Source of the DNA: Enterobacter wuhouensis
GTDB lineage: Bacteria; Pseudomonadota; Gammaproteobacteria; Enterobacterales; Enterobacteriaceae
DNA: 64,000 nucleotides
Assembly: GCF_004331265.1 (NCBI RefSeq)
Contig: NZ_SJOO01000003.1
Coordinates: forward strand, 62,001 to 126,000
Direction: 5' to 3'
This document shows positions 47,790-56,879 of this stretch, in pieces. The first letter of the stretch is position 1, and each line of letters opens with the position of its first letter. The notes under the pieces were generated by a model that saw only the letters and a list, made by a program, of their open reading frames with translations, was not told the DNA's origin and made no database searches. The position numbers and the translations under genes were made by a program.

Positions 47790-48233
47790 TTACGCTTTCG
47801 GAATACGCAGCGTCTGGCCGGGGTAGATTTTATCCGGGCTGGAGAGCATCGGGCGGTTGGCCTCGAAAATCTTGTTGTACTGGTTGGCATCGCCGTACAC
47901 GGTTTTGGAGATGGCGCTCAGGGTATCGCCAGATTTCACCGTATAGTACGTGGCTTCATCTTTGGCATCGGTGGCGGTGATATTGTTCTCAACCTCGCTC
48001 ACCCCCGCGATGTTCCCCACGGCAACCTGGATTTTCTCTTTCTGCTCCTGCGTCAGCCCGTCACCCGTGACGCTGGCTTTGCCGTCGGTAACGGTGACCT
48101 GGACTTTATCCGCGCCAGGAATATTCAGCTTTTTGAGGTGCTCGCTGACTTTGTCGCCTGCATCCTTATGCGACTCTGTGAGGTTGTCCCACAGCTTCTC
48201 ACCTGCTTCTTTAACGAAATTAAAAAGACCCAT
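47790..48233 (-). CDS. kbp: Potassium-binding protein Kbp (YgaU-like, BON-LysM)
   Basis: A 147-residue protein beginning [20 protein letters not shown], clearly homologous to E. coli Kbp/YgaU (149), a cytoplasmic K+-binding protein. A BON domain spans about 25-85 ([20 protein letters not shown]) and a LysM domain about 96-145 ([36 protein letters not shown]). No signal peptide. In E. coli the gene is at a different chromosomal position, so this is either a relocated orthologue or a paralogue. Confidence 0.9.
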   Translation of the reverse strand: MGLFNFVKEAGEKLWDNLTESHKDAGDKVSEHLKKLNIPGADKVQVTVTDGKASVTGDGLTQEQKEKIQVAVGNIAGVSEVENNITATDAKDEATYYTVKSGDTLSAISKTVYGDANQYNKIFEANRPMLSSPDKIYPGQTLRIPKA

Positions 48234-48298
48234 TCCATCCTCCTGTTAACAATGAAGTCAGAATAAGCATAGCAGTTGGGTTTTAAGGTGATAAAAAA

Positions 48299-48329
48299 GC
48301 CCGGTGGCGCTAGCGCTTACCGGGCCTGA
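48299..48329. repeat. Single REP element
   Basis: GCCCGGTGGCGCTAGCGCTT.. palindromic unit downstream of ygiN and upstream of kbp, at the right border of the accessory block. Confidence 0.8.
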
Positions 48330-48338
48330 ATGTGTTCT

Positions 48339-48371
48339 CCCTCTCCCCGTGGGAGAGGGCGGGGTGAGGGG
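48339..48371. repeat. Palindromic repeat, CCCTCTCCC family
   Basis: CCCTCTCCCCGTGGGAGAGG.. followed by CGGGGTGAGGGG, directly after the ygiN stop codon and next to the REP at 48299. Confidence 0.75.
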
Positions 48372-48375
48372 AAAC

Positions 48376-48690
48376 TTAAACCCCTTGCTCCAGAATGCGG
48401 ATGTGCGTTTCCAGAACGTCAGCTTTCACCGCGTCGCTCCACGCTTTCATGTGCGGGGTCTGCAGGTGCGCTTCGAGGTGCGCGACGGTTTCCCACTGCT
48501 CAACCATGATGATGGAGTCGGGTGCGGTCGCCTGGAAGCTCGCCTCGGTGGCGGCGTCCACCATCGGCGCGTAGCCGTGGCAGCCTTCTTCTTTCAGTAC
48601 GGTTGGGATAATCTTCGCGAACTGATCCAGCACCGCCTGGCGGTGATGTTGACCTGGACGAGTACGGATTTCTGCGATAACGGTAAGCAT
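48376..48690 (-). CDS. ygiN: Quinol monooxygenase YgiN
   Basis: Small ABM-domain protein that oxidises menadiol to menadione in E. coli and is thought to form a quinone redox cycle with MdaB. The 104-residue product equals the E. coli length and begins MLTVIAEIRTRPGQHHRQAV; conserved segments include EEGCHGYAPMVDAA, SIIMVEQWETVAHLEAHLQT and the C-terminal VLETHIRILEQGV. The start follows AAAGGAGTAGTAACC. It lies 31 bp downstream of mdaB on the same strand. Confidence 0.96.
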   Translation of the reverse strand: MLTVIAEIRTRPGQHHRQAVLDQFAKIIPTVLKEEGCHGYAPMVDAATEASFQATAPDSIIMVEQWETVAHLEAHLQTPHMKAWSDAVKADVLETHIRILEQGV

Positions 48691-48721
48691 GGTTACTACT
48701 CCTTTAATTCCAGGCTACCAG

Positions 48722-49303
48722 TTAAGCAAAAATTTCCGCGAGATGCTTGCGATATTCTGCGATATAGCGCGGGACGTCAGGCATTTTAATCACGTCGTTG
48801 ACAATAAAGGTCGGCAGCGGGTCCATGCCCAGGAACTGATTCGCCTTGTGGAACGGCAGGTAAGCGCCGTCAACGCCTACGCCTTCGAAGAACTGATCTT
48901 TCTCGGTGAAGGCTTCCATCGGGGCGTTCCAGGTCAGGGAGAGCATATATTTTTTGCCCTGAATCAGGCCGCCGGAGCCGTATTTTTTCGACGCGTCTGA
49001 GCGGGTACGGCCGTCGCTGGCATACAGCGAGCCGTGGCCTTCGGTGAACACGTCGTCCATGTATTTTTTCACGGTCCACGGCGCGCCCATCCACCAGCCC
49101 GGCATCTGCCAGATCACCACGTCAGCCCACAGGAAGTTCTGCACTTCGGCCTTCACGTCGTAGTTGCTGTCCGCGCGCACGACCTTAACATCATGCCCGG
49201 CGTCGCGCAGGAAACCGTCCGCGACCTCGGTCAGGGTGTCATTCAGCTGGCCTTTTGAGTGGGCGAATTCTTTCGCGCCGTTGATAATCAGAATGTTGCT
49301 CAT
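48722..49303 (-). CDS. mdaB: NADPH:quinone oxidoreductase MdaB
   Basis: FAD-dependent two-electron quinone reductase that protects against redox-cycling quinones. The 193-residue protein equals the E. coli length. It begins MSNILIINGAKEFAHSKGQL, with the flavodoxin-like fold segments ADVVIWQMPGWWMGAPWTVK and LSLTWNAPMEAFTEKDQFFE. It is followed by ygiN, likely in one operon. A marbox-like sequence about 60-78 bp upstream agrees with Mar/Sox control reported in E. coli. Confidence 0.97.
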   Translation of the reverse strand: MSNILIINGAKEFAHSKGQLNDTLTEVADGFLRDAGHDVKVVRADSNYDVKAEVQNFLWADVVIWQMPGWWMGAPWTVKKYMDDVFTEGHGSLYASDGRTRSDASKKYGSGGLIQGKKYMLSLTWNAPMEAFTEKDQFFEGVGVDGAYLPFHKANQFLGMDPLPTFIVNDVIKMPDVPRYIAEYRKHLAEIFA

Positions 49304-49362
49304 TATTTGTCCTCGGTGTTGAGAGTATGCAAGGTATTCTACGCGCGAGGACGGAGCGGAAA

Positions 49363-49381
49363 AATGAGCAAAATGTGCAAA
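49363..49381 (-). promoter_or_regulatory. Possible marbox upstream of mdaB
   Basis: Minus-strand TTTGCACATTTTGCTCATT keeps the GCAC core and most of the marbox pattern but has three mismatches. It lies 60-78 bp before the mdaB start codon. Confidence 0.35.
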
Positions 49382-49408
49382 GTCTTTTGCATTCAGCGCA
49401 ATAATCGC

Positions 49409-50746
49409 TTACCAGCTTATTGTCACCTCAAAGCCACCCTGAGCCGCGTTGCCCAGCGCAACGCGCATGCCGTGCAGGGCAGCAATACGCTTCACGATGG
49501 ATAACCCCAGCCCGCTGCCCGTTTCATCCTGCCCAGGCGGACGATAGAAGCGCTCGCCGATCCGCGCCAGCGCGTCGGGAGAAATCCCCGGGCCGTTGTC
49601 GCGCACCGTGAAGCGCCGGGCATCCAGCGTTACGTCAATCAGGCTGCCGCGCGGGCTGTAGCGGATGGCGTTATCCAGCAGGTTACGCACCAGCAAGCTG
49701 AGGAGCAGCCGCTGGCCGGTGCGCTTCACCTCCGGCGCGTTGACGTTCAGGCGAATGTCGATACCCGCCTGCTGCGCCGGATGATAAATATCCATCACCG
49801 CCGACTGCAGTAAATCGGCGATCGCGATCGGCTCCACGTCGTCGAGATTGTCGAGCGAGTCGAGGCGCGAAAGCGTAAGAAGCTGATCCACCAGCCGGGA
49901 CGCGCGGTCAATACCCGCATGAAGCTGCGTCAGCGCTTTTGCCTGCGCCTGCGGATCGTCCAGATACAGCTGCGCCACGTCGGTTTGCACCTTCAGCGCG
50001 GCCAGCGGGCTGCGCAGCTCGTGGGCGGCATCGGAGGTGAAGCGGCGCTCGCGGCTCATCATCTCCTGCGTGCGGGTAAACAGGTGGTTCAACGCGTCCA
50101 GCAGGGGGCGCACTTCCGTCGGTACGCCTTCCGTCGGCAGTTTATCGGTGGCGTCCGGAGAGCGTGAGCGCAGGGTCGTCGCGAGCTTTTTCAGCGGCCT
50201 CAGCTCGCGGCCCAGCAGCAGGATTAACAGCAAAAGCATCACGGGCAGCGCCACCAGCCACGGCGTGAGCTGCGAACCCACCACGTCCAGCGCCAAATCC
50301 TGCCGGTACTCCCACTCCTGGCCGACCACCACGCGGTACTTACCGTCCGGCGACGTCAGCCACAGGAAGCGCCATTCGTCGCTGTCGTCCTGAAGCCGTC
50401 CGTCAGCAAACCCGTCGCGACGGTAGTGATACGGGATATCGCGCCCGTTTTCGCCGTCGTTGAGGATCATGCTGCCGTCGGCGCTAAAGATGGCGAAGGC
50501 CAGCGCGTCATCGTCCAGATGTCCGTGCCTGGCTTTTTTCGGTATCTCGCGCATCCGTTCCGGCGCGCGAAGCTCGTCCAGGTCCATCGTCAGCAGCCGT
50601 TTCGCAAACAGCATTTGCTGGGTATCAAACAGCTTGTCGAGCTTATGCGTCGTCTGCTGCCAGGCGACCAGGCTGGCGGCAAACCAGGCTGCCAGAGACA
50701 GCAGCAGGAACAGCAGCGTCAGGCGGAGCTTCAGGCTCAGTTTCAT
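49409..50746 (-). CDS. qseC: Sensor histidine kinase QseC
   Basis: Inner-membrane kinase of the QseBC system, reported to respond to catecholamines/autoinducer-3 and to control motility and virulence; it also dephosphorylates QseB. The 445-residue product has a transmembrane helix (about 8-28), periplasmic domain with acidic patches (about 30-160), a second helix (162-179), HAMP region, HisKA with H242 ([17 protein letters not shown]) and HATPase ([30 protein letters not shown]). The start overlaps the qseB stop codon by 4 bp. Confidence 0.97.
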   Translation of the reverse strand: MKLSLKLRLTLLFLLLSLAAWFAASLVAWQQTTHKLDKLFDTQQMLFAKRLLTMDLDELRAPERMREIPKKARHGHLDDDALAFAIFSADGSMILNDGENGRDIPYHYRRDGFADGRLQDDSDEWRFLWLTSPDGKYRVVVGQEWEYRQDLALDVVGSQLTPWLVALPVMLLLLILLLGRELRPLKKLATTLRSRSPDATDKLPTEGVPTEVRPLLDALNHLFTRTQEMMSRERRFTSDAAHELRSPLAALKVQTDVAQLYLDDPQAQAKALTQLHAGIDRASRLVDQLLTLSRLDSLDNLDDVEPIAIADLLQSAVMDIYHPAQQAGIDIRLNVNAPEVKRTGQRLLLSLLVRNLLDNAIRYSPRGSLIDVTLDARRFTVRDNGPGISPDALARIGERFYRPPGQDETGSGLGLSIVKRIAALHGMRVALGNAAQGGFEVTISW

Positions 50747-51402
50747 GCGTCACCCAGGGTATAGCCGATGCCGTGGACGGTGCGGATAAAGTCGCTCCCG
50801 AGCTTGCGGCGAAGATGATGGACGTGGACCTCCACGGCGTTGCTGGAGACATCGTCATCCCAGGTATAGAGCTTTTCTTCAATCGTTTTGCGGGGAAGCA
50901 CGCGGCCCGCGTTGCGCATCAGCAGCTCCAGCAGGGCGAACTCTTTTGGCTTGAGGGTAAGCGCTTCGCCGTTAAGCGTGGCGACAAGGCCGGTAGGATC
51001 CAGCGTCACCTTGCCGTGACGCAGCTCGCTGCGCGCCTGGCCGTGGCTGCGGCGCACCAGCGCTTCAAGGCGGGCTGCGACTTCGATCAGGGCAAACGGC
51101 TTACAGAGATAATCGTCCGCGCCCAGGCGTAGCCCGTCGACGCGCTGGTTCAGCGCATCCCGCGCCGTCAGAATCAGTACCGGTTCGCTGCGCCCGCTTT
51201 CGCGCCAGGCGCGGAGGATCTCAAGCCCGTCAATTTCCGGCAGGGTCAGGTCAAGCACCACGGCATCATAGGGCGCGGAATACAGCGCGGCCTGCCCGGT
51301 TTTGCCGTCGGTAAACCAGTCAACGCTAAAGCCCATTTTGCTTAATCCTGCCTTAATGCCGTCGCCGATAAGCCTGTCGTCTTCTACCAGTAAAATGCGC
51401 AT
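50743..51402 (-). CDS. qseB: Response regulator QseB
   Basis: OmpR/PhoB-family regulator, 219 residues as in E. coli. The receiver has D8/D9, phospho-acceptor D51 ([13 protein letters not shown]), and K101-type lysine (LCKPFALIE). The C-terminal winged helix is typical ([40 protein letters not shown]). It is the first gene of qseBC and diverges from ygiW; a PmrA/QseB-type box lies between them. PmrAB cross-talk with QseB is known in E. coli. Confidence 0.97.
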   Translation of the reverse strand: MRILLVEDDRLIGDGIKAGLSKMGFSVDWFTDGKTGQAALYSAPYDAVVLDLTLPEIDGLEILRAWRESGRSEPVLILTARDALNQRVDGLRLGADDYLCKPFALIEVAARLEALVRRSHGQARSELRHGKVTLDPTGLVATLNGEALTLKPKEFALLELLMRNAGRVLPRKTIEEKLYTWDDDVSSNAVEVHVHHLRRKLGSDFIRTVHGIGYTLGDA

Positions 51403-51473
51403 GTTCCCTCCTTGATGCCGTCAGTAAACCCTCTGTACGCGCATGCTGTACAGTAAAAATAAATAAATTTTCC

Positions 51474-51492
51474 CCTTAAGAAGTTGTTAAGG
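51474..51492. promoter_or_regulatory. Putative PmrA/QseB box between qseB and ygiW
   Basis: CCTTAAGAAGTTGTTAAGG reads as CTTAAG-N5-GTTAAG, one mismatch from the PmrA box YTTAAK-N5-YTTAAK, and is also a near palindrome (CCTTAA-N7-TTAAGG). It is 50-68 bp before the ygiW start and 72-90 bp before the qseB start. Confidence 0.6.
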
Positions 51493-51541
51493 ATTACCCT
51501 GTTTAATGGATTGCGAAACCACATTAAAGGGAGAGATTAAT

Positions 51542-51943
51542 ATGAAAAAATTCGCTGCACTTGCTGCCATCATGATGATGACCACTGCCCCTGTTTTTGC
51601 TGCGCAGGGCGGATTTAACGGCCCGTCCGCAACGGCGCCCCAGACCCAAACTCAGCAGGGCGGTTTTGTTGATAACAACGCCAACCTGACGACGGCGGCA
51701 AAAGTGAAAGACCTGAAGGACGATGCCTGGGTGAAGCTGCGCGGGAACATCACCGAGCGCCTGTCCGATGACCGCTACACTTTCCGCGATGAAACCGGCA
51801 CGGTGGTGGTTGAGATCGACCACAAGCGCTGGAACGGCGTGACCGTCAGCCCGCAGGATAAGGTTGAGCTTCAGGGTAAAGTCGATAAAGACTGGAACGA
51901 GTTTGAAATCGACGTGAAGCAGGTTATCAAGCTGGACAAATAA
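51542..51943 (+). CDS. ygiW: BOF (OB-fold) periplasmic stress protein YgiW/VisP
   Basis: Periplasmic OB-fold protein; the Salmonella homologue VisP is needed for virulence and stress resistance and is under QseBC control. The 133-residue product from the ATG at 51542 has signal peptide MKKFAALAAIMMMTTAPVFA, then GGFNGPS and the BOF domain (KVKDLKDDAWVKLRGNITER, YTFRDETGTVVVEIDHKRWN, DWNEFEIDVKQVIKLDK). The frame is open to 51506 but GGGAGAGATTAAT precedes the chosen ATG. It ends at a strong terminator. Confidence 0.95.
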   Translation: MKKFAALAAIMMMTTAPVFAAQGGFNGPSATAPQTQTQQGGFVDNNANLTTAAKVKDLKDDAWVKLRGNITERLSDDRYTFRDETGTVVVEIDHKRWNGVTVSPQDKVELQGKVDKDWNEFEIDVKQVIKLDK

Positions 51944-51950
51944 CCCGGAA

Positions 51951-51978
51951 AGGGCCGCTTATGCGGCCCTTTTTCTTT
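51951..51978 (+). terminator. Rho-independent terminator after ygiW
   Basis: Stem AGGGCCGC-TTAT-GCGGCCCT followed by TTTTCTTT, seven bases after the ygiW stop codon. Confidence 0.92.
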
Positions 51979-52061
51979 GTGACTCAATTCGTCAGATGAG
52001 GTAGTATCTGCGGCAATATTGCCTGAAACCCTTCGGTTTCTGAGTTGAGGAATCACACGTA

Positions 52062-54320
52062 ATGAGCGATATGGCAGAGCGCCTCGCGCTACATGAATTC
52101 ACGGAAAACGCCTACCTGAACTACTCCATGTACGTCATCATGGACAGGGCGTTGCCGTTTATCGGGGATGGCCTGAAGCCCGTTCAGCGCCGCATCGTCT
52201 ATGCGATGTCCGAGCTGGGGCTGAGCGCCAGCGCCAAGTTCAAAAAATCCGCCCGTACCGTCGGTGACGTACTGGGTAAATACCATCCGCACGGCGACAG
52301 CGCCTGCTATGAAGCGATGGTATTAATGGCGCAGCCGTTCTCTTACCGCTACCCGCTGGTGGACGGGCAGGGGAACTGGGGGGCGCCGGACGATCCAAAA
52401 TCTTTCGCCGCAATGCGTTATACCGAATCCCGCCTGTCCAAATATGCCGAAGTGCTGCTGGGCGAGCTGGGTCAGGGAACCGTTGACTGGGTGCCAAACT
52501 TCGACGGTACGATGCAGGAGCCGAAGATGCTGCCTGCGCGTCTGCCGAACATCCTGCTGAACGGCACCACCGGTATTGCCGTGGGTATGGCGACGGACAT
52601 TCCGCCGCACAACCTGCGCGAAGTGGCGAAGGCCGCCATCACCCTGATCGAGCAGCCGAAAACCTCGCTGGACGAGCTGCTGGATATCGTGCAGGGGCCG
52701 GACTACCCGACCGAAGCCGAAATCATCACCTCGCGCGCGGAAATCCGCAAAATCTACCAGAACGGCCGCGGCTCCGTGCGCATGCGCGCGGTGTGGAATA
52801 AAGAGGACGGCGCGGTCGTCATCACCGCGCTGCCGCATCAGGTTTCCGGTGCCAAAGTGCTGGAGCAGATCGCCTCCCAGATGCGCAATAAAAAGCTGCC
52901 GATGGTGGACGACCTGCGCGACGAATCCGACCACGAGAACCCGACCCGTCTGGTGATCGTGCCGCGCTCGAACCGCGTGGACATGGAGCAGGTGATGAAC
53001 CACCTGTTCGCCACCACCGATCTGGAAAAAAGCTACCGCATCAACCTGAACATGATCGGCCTCGACGGGCGTCCGGCGGTGAAAAACCTGCTGGAGATCC
53101 TCACCGAATGGCTGGCGTTCCGCCGCGATACGGTGCGCCGTCGTCTGAATCACCGTCTGGAAAAAGTGCTTAAGCGCCTGCATATCCTCGAAGGTTTGCT
53201 GGTGGCGTTCCTCAACATCGACGAAGTGATTGAGATCATTCGTACCGAGGACGAACCGAAGCCCGCGCTGATGTCGCGTTTTGGCATCAGCGAAACCCAG
53301 GCCGAAGCGATCCTTGAGCTGAAGCTGCGCCATCTCGCCAAACTGGAAGAGATGAAGATCCGCGGCGAGCAGAACGAGCTGGAAAAAGAGCGCGATCAGC
53401 TGCAGGCGATCCTCGCGTCCGAGCGCAAGATGAACACCCTGCTGAAGAAAGAGCTGCAGGCCGATGCCGACGCCTTCGGCGACGACCGTCGTTCTCCGCT
53501 GCACGAGCGCGAAGAAGCGAAGGCGATGAACGAGCACGACATGCTGCCGTCCGAGCCGGTGACCATCGTGCTGTCTCAGAGCGGCTGGGTGCGTAGCGCC
53601 AAAGGCCACGATATTGACGCGCCGGGCCTGAGCTACAAGGCGGGCGACAGCTTTAAAGCGGCGGTGAAGGGCAAGAGCAACCAGCCGGTGGCGTTTATCG
53701 ACTCTACGGGCCGCAGCTACGCCATCGACCCGATCACGCTGCCATCCGCGCGCGGGCAGGGCGAGCCGCTCACCGGCAAGCTGACGCTGCCGCCGGGCGC
53801 GACCGTTGACCATATGCTGATGGAAGCCGACGAGCAGAAGCTGCTGATGGCCTCGGATGCGGGCTACGGCTTTATCTGTACCTTTAACGATCTGGTGTCG
53901 CGCAACCGCGCCGGTAAAGCATTAATCAGCCTGCCGGACAACGCCCACGTGATGACGCCGCTGGTGATTGAGGACGAAAGCGATATGCTGCTGGCGATCA
54001 CCACCGCCGGACGTATGCTGATGTTCCCGGTCAGCGACCTGCCGGAGCTGTCTAAAGGTAAAGGCAACAAAATCATTAACATCCCGTCGGCGGAAGCGGC
54101 TAAAGGCGAAGATGGCCTGGCGCACCTCTTCCTCCTGCCGCCGCAGAGCACGCTGACCATTCACGTCGGCAAGCGCAAAATCAAGCTGCGTCCGGAAGAG
54201 CTGCAGAAGGTGGTCGGTGAGCGCGGACGCCGCGGCTCGCTGATGCGCGGCCTGCAGCGGATCGACCGCGTGGAGATTGACTCGCCTGCGCGTAGCCAGG
54301 CGGGCGACAGCGAAGAGTAA
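52062..54320 (+). CDS. parC: DNA topoisomerase IV subunit A ParC
   Basis: DNA-cleaving subunit of topoisomerase IV, 752 residues as in E. coli. The catalytic tyrosine is Y120 ([12 protein letters not shown]), and the quinolone-determining region [15 protein letters not shown] keeps S80 and E84, the wild-type residues. The C-terminal part forms the beta-pinwheel DNA-wrapping domain ([37 protein letters not shown]). Here it follows ygiW after a terminator; the ygiV, mqsRA and ygiS genes that stand between them in E. coli are missing. Confidence 0.98.
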   Translation: MSDMAERLALHEFTENAYLNYSMYVIMDRALPFIGDGLKPVQRRIVYAMSELGLSASAKFKKSARTVGDVLGKYHPHGDSACYEAMVLMAQPFSYRYPLVDGQGNWGAPDDPKSFAAMRYTESRLSKYAEVLLGELGQGTVDWVPNFDGTMQEPKMLPARLPNILLNGTTGIAVGMATDIPPHNLREVAKAAITLIEQPKTSLDELLDIVQGPDYPTEAEIITSRAEIRKIYQNGRGSVRMRAVWNKEDGAVVITALPHQVSGAKVLEQIASQMRNKKLPMVDDLRDESDHENPTRLVIVPRSNRVDMEQVMNHLFATTDLEKSYRINLNMIGLDGRPAVKNLLEILTEWLAFRRDTVRRRLNHRLEKVLKRLHILEGLLVAFLNIDEVIEIIRTEDEPKPALMSRFGISETQAEAILELKLRHLAKLEEMKIRGEQNELEKERDQLQAILASERKMNTLLKKELQADADAFGDDRRSPLHEREEAKAMNEHDMLPSEPVTIVLSQSGWVRSAKGHDIDAPGLSYKAGDSFKAAVKGKSNQPVAFIDSTGRSYAIDPITLPSARGQGEPLTGKLTLPPGATVDHMLMEADEQKLLMASDAGYGFICTFNDLVSRNRAGKALISLPDNAHVMTPLVIEDESDMLLAITTAGRMLMFPVSDLPELSKGKGNKIINIPSAEAAKGEDGLAHLFLLPPQSTLTIHVGKRKIKLRPEELQKVVGERGRRGSLMRGLQRIDRVEIDSPARSQAGDSEE

Positions 54321-54327
54321 TCTGTTC

Positions 54328-54350
54328 ACCCCCTCTGTTCCGGAGGGGGT
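54328..54350 (+). terminator. Hairpin after parC
   Basis: Arms ACCCCCTC / GAGGGGGT with a seven-base loop, seven bases after the parC stop codon. No clear T-run. Confidence 0.6.
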
Positions 54351-54481
54351 ATTACCGTAAAATTTCCCGTAAAAACGTTGTTAATTCGTGCGTTGCGATT
54401 AACAATACGCGCTCGTAATAAAGTCCTTACCTGGCCACAGGTGAAGTATAATTGTCAGCTGTTTGGGCTTCAGAGGTCGCT

Positions 54482-55219
54482 ATGCTATACATTGTTCGTC
54501 TCATTCTTACCGTTATCTACTGCATTCTGGTCTGTGTATTCGGCTGCATCTACTGCCTGTTCAGTCCGCGTAATCCTAAGCATGTCGCCACGTTTGGCCA
54601 TATGTTTGGTCGCCTTGCGCCGCTGTTTGGCCTGAAGGTGGAAAAACGCCTGCCGGAAGGCGCTGAGCACTTCGGCAACGCCATCTATATCGCAAACCAT
54701 CAGAACAACTACGATATGGTGACCGCCGCAAACATCGTACTGCCGCCAACCGTGACGGTGGGGAAAAAGAGCCTGCTGTGGATCCCGTTTTTCGGCCAGC
54801 TTTACTGGCTCACCGGAAACCTACTGATTGACCGTAACAACCGTGCAAAAGCACACAGCACCATTGCAGAAGTGGTCAATCACTTCAAAAAACGCAAAAT
54901 CTCAATCTGGATGTTCCCGGAAGGGACGCGCAGCCGCGGTCGTGGGCTGCTGCCGTTTAAAACCGGTGCGTTTCATGCCGCAATTGCGGCGGGCGTTCCA
55001 ATTATTCCCGTGTGCGTTTCCAATACTTCTAACAAGATTAATCTTAACCGCCTGAAAAATGGGCTGGTGATTGTCGAGATGCTGCCGCCGGTGGATACCA
55101 GCAAATACGGCAAAGATCAGGTGCGCGAGCTGGCGACACACTGCCGCGAGCTGATGGCGCAGCATATTGCCCAGCTCGACAAAGAAGTCGCAGAGAGAGA
55201 AGCCGCCGGTAACGTGTAG
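54482..55219 (+). CDS. plsC: 1-acyl-sn-glycerol-3-phosphate acyltransferase PlsC
   Basis: Membrane enzyme adding the second acyl chain to form phosphatidic acid. The 245-residue protein begins MLYIVRLILTVIYCILVCVF (membrane helix) and matches the E. coli length; the frame is open to 54452. The acyltransferase motif H-x4-D is in NHQNNYDMVTAANIV, and the phosphate-binding motif FPEGTRSRGRGLLPFKTGAF is intact. ftsP follows after 59 bp on the same strand, as in E. coli. Confidence 0.97.
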   Translation: MLYIVRLILTVIYCILVCVFGCIYCLFSPRNPKHVATFGHMFGRLAPLFGLKVEKRLPEGAEHFGNAIYIANHQNNYDMVTAANIVLPPTVTVGKKSLLWIPFFGQLYWLTGNLLIDRNNRAKAHSTIAEVVNHFKKRKISIWMFPEGTRSRGRGLLPFKTGAFHAAIAAGVPIIPVCVSNTSNKINLNRLKNGLVIVEMLPPVDTSKYGKDQVRELATHCRELMAQHIAQLDKEVAEREAAGNV

Positions 55220-55278
55220 TCCGGCGTTTAAAGGGAAAACGAATTCCCGCGTTGTTAGTCGTTTCAGATGGAGCTTAT

Positions 55279-56691
55279 ATGTCACTCAGTCGGCGTCAGT
55301 TTATTCAGGCTTCGGGGATCGCCCTTTGTGCGGGTGCGATGCCGCTGACAGCCAACGCCGCCGGGCAGCAACCGCCGCTGCCCATCCCGCCGTTGATTGA
55401 ATCTCGTCGCGGGCAACCGCTATTTTTGACCCTGCAGCGCAGCCACTGGTCGTTTACCCAGGGGACGCGTGCGTCCGTCTGGGGAATTAACGGGCGCTAC
55501 CTTGGGCCGACCATTCGCGTGTGGAACGGCGATGACGTTAAGCTCATTTACAGTAACCGTACGACGGAAAATGTGGCGATGACCGTCAGCGGCCTGCAGG
55601 TCCCTGGGCCGTTGATTGGCGGCGCGGCGCGCATGATGTCGCCCAACGCCGACTGGGCGCCGGTGCTGCCGATCCGCCAGAGCGCCGCGACGTTGTGGTA
55701 TCACGCAAATACCCCTAACCGCACCGCGCAGCAGGTCTACAACGGCCTGGCCGGCATGTGGCTGATTGAAGATGAGATCAGTAAATCCCTGCCGATCCCA
55801 AACCACTACGGCGTGGATGATTTCCCGATCGTTATTCAGGACAAGCGTCTCGATAACTTTGGTACGCCAGAGTACAGCGAGCCGGGCAGCGGTGGCTTTG
55901 TTGGCGACACGCTGCTGGTCAACGGCGCGCAAAGTCCGTATGTGGAAGTCTCGCGCGGCTGGGTGCGCCTGCGTCTGCTGAACGCCTCCAACTCGCGCCG
56001 CTACCAGCTGCAGATGAGCGATGGCCGCGCGCTGCACGTGATTTCCGGCGATCAGGGCTTCCTGCCCGCGCCGGTTTCCGTGAAGCAGCTGGCGCTTTCG
56101 CCGGGTGAACGCCGTGAAATCCTCGTGGATATGACCAACGGGGATGAAGTGTCGCTGACCTGCGGTGAAGCGGCGAGCATTGTCGACCGTATCCGCGGGT
56201 TCTTTGAGCCGTCGAGTATTCTGGTTTCTACGCTGGTGCTGACCCTTCGCCCAACCGGCCTGCTGCCGCTGGTCACCGATAGCCTGCCGATGCGCCTGCT
56301 GCCGCAGGAGATCGTGAGCGGTGCGCCGGTGCGCAGCCGTGACATCAGCCTGGGCGACGATCCTGGCATCAACGGTGCGCTGTGGGACGTTAACCGCATT
56401 GACATCACCGCGCAGCAGGGGACCTGGGAGCGCTGGACGGTTCGCTCGGACATGCCGCAGTCGTTCCATATTGAAGGGGTTTCATTCCTGATCCGCAACG
56501 TGAATGGTGCGATGCCGTTCCCGGAAGACCGCGGCTGGAAGGACACCGTCTGGGTGGATGGCCAGGTCGAGCTGCTCGTCTACTACGGTCAGCCATCCTG
56601 GCCGCACTTCCCGTTCCTGTTCCACAGCCAGACGCTGGAGATGATGGACCGCGGATCGGTGGGGCAGATGCTGGTGAATCCGGCGCCGTAA
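55279..56691 (+). CDS. ftsP: Cell division protein FtsP (SufI), Tat substrate
   Basis: Periplasmic protein that stabilises the divisome under stress; a multicopper-oxidase fold without a functional copper site in E. coli. The 470-residue product from the ATG at 55279 has a twin-arginine signal (MSLSRRQFIQASGIALCAGA, cleavage near ANA). Three cupredoxin domains follow (YLGPTIRVWNGDDVKLIYSN; WYHANTPNRTAQQVYNGLAG; DMPQSFHIEGVSFLIRN). The frame is open to 55252, but GATGGAGCTTAT precedes the chosen ATG and gives the E. coli length. Confidence 0.96.
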   Translation: MSLSRRQFIQASGIALCAGAMPLTANAAGQQPPLPIPPLIESRRGQPLFLTLQRSHWSFTQGTRASVWGINGRYLGPTIRVWNGDDVKLIYSNRTTENVAMTVSGLQVPGPLIGGAARMMSPNADWAPVLPIRQSAATLWYHANTPNRTAQQVYNGLAGMWLIEDEISKSLPIPNHYGVDDFPIVIQDKRLDNFGTPEYSEPGSGGFVGDTLLVNGAQSPYVEVSRGWVRLRLLNASNSRRYQLQMSDGRALHVISGDQGFLPAPVSVKQLALSPGERREILVDMTNGDEVSLTCGEAASIVDRIRGFFEPSSILVSTLVLTLRPTGLLPLVTDSLPMRLLPQEIVSGAPVRSRDISLGDDPGINGALWDVNRIDITAQQGTWERWTVRSDMPQSFHIEGVSFLIRNVNGAMPFPEDRGWKDTVWVDGQVELLVYYGQPSWPHFPFLFHSQTLEMMDRGSVGQMLVNPAP

Positions 56692-56696
56692 ATTTT

Positions 56697-56792
56697 CCCC
56701 CTCACCCCGGCCCTCTCCCCAGAGGGGCGAGGGTGAAAGACCGCTCCGGGCAGTCCCCTCTCCCCTTTGGGGAGAGGGTTAGGGTGAGGGGA
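56697..56792. repeat. Inverted pair of CCCTCTCCC-family repeats
   Basis: Copy one (56697-56734) is the reverse-oriented form CCCCTCACCCCGGCCCTCTC..; copy two (56755-56792) reads CCCCTCTCCCCTTTGGGGAG.. with AGGGTTAGGGTGAGGGG. Together they fill the ftsP-ygiQ gap and could form one long hairpin. Confidence 0.8.
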
Positions 56793-56879
56793 TAACAGCC
56801 CGCATAATACCCCTTCATTTCCCACATTGTTCCAGCGTATAATCCCCGCCCTTTTGTCTATTTTTTCTTCGGAAGCACT

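Noticed and set aside
28358-48371. Genomic island with att sites or prophage remnant
   Set aside because: No integrase, tRNA gene, direct repeats or phage genes were seen at either border; only hairpins and REP-type repeats mark them.
52323-53813. A 496-codon minus-strand frame inside parC
   Set aside because: Antisense to a certain gene, with an H/R/Q-rich translation typical of shadow frames.
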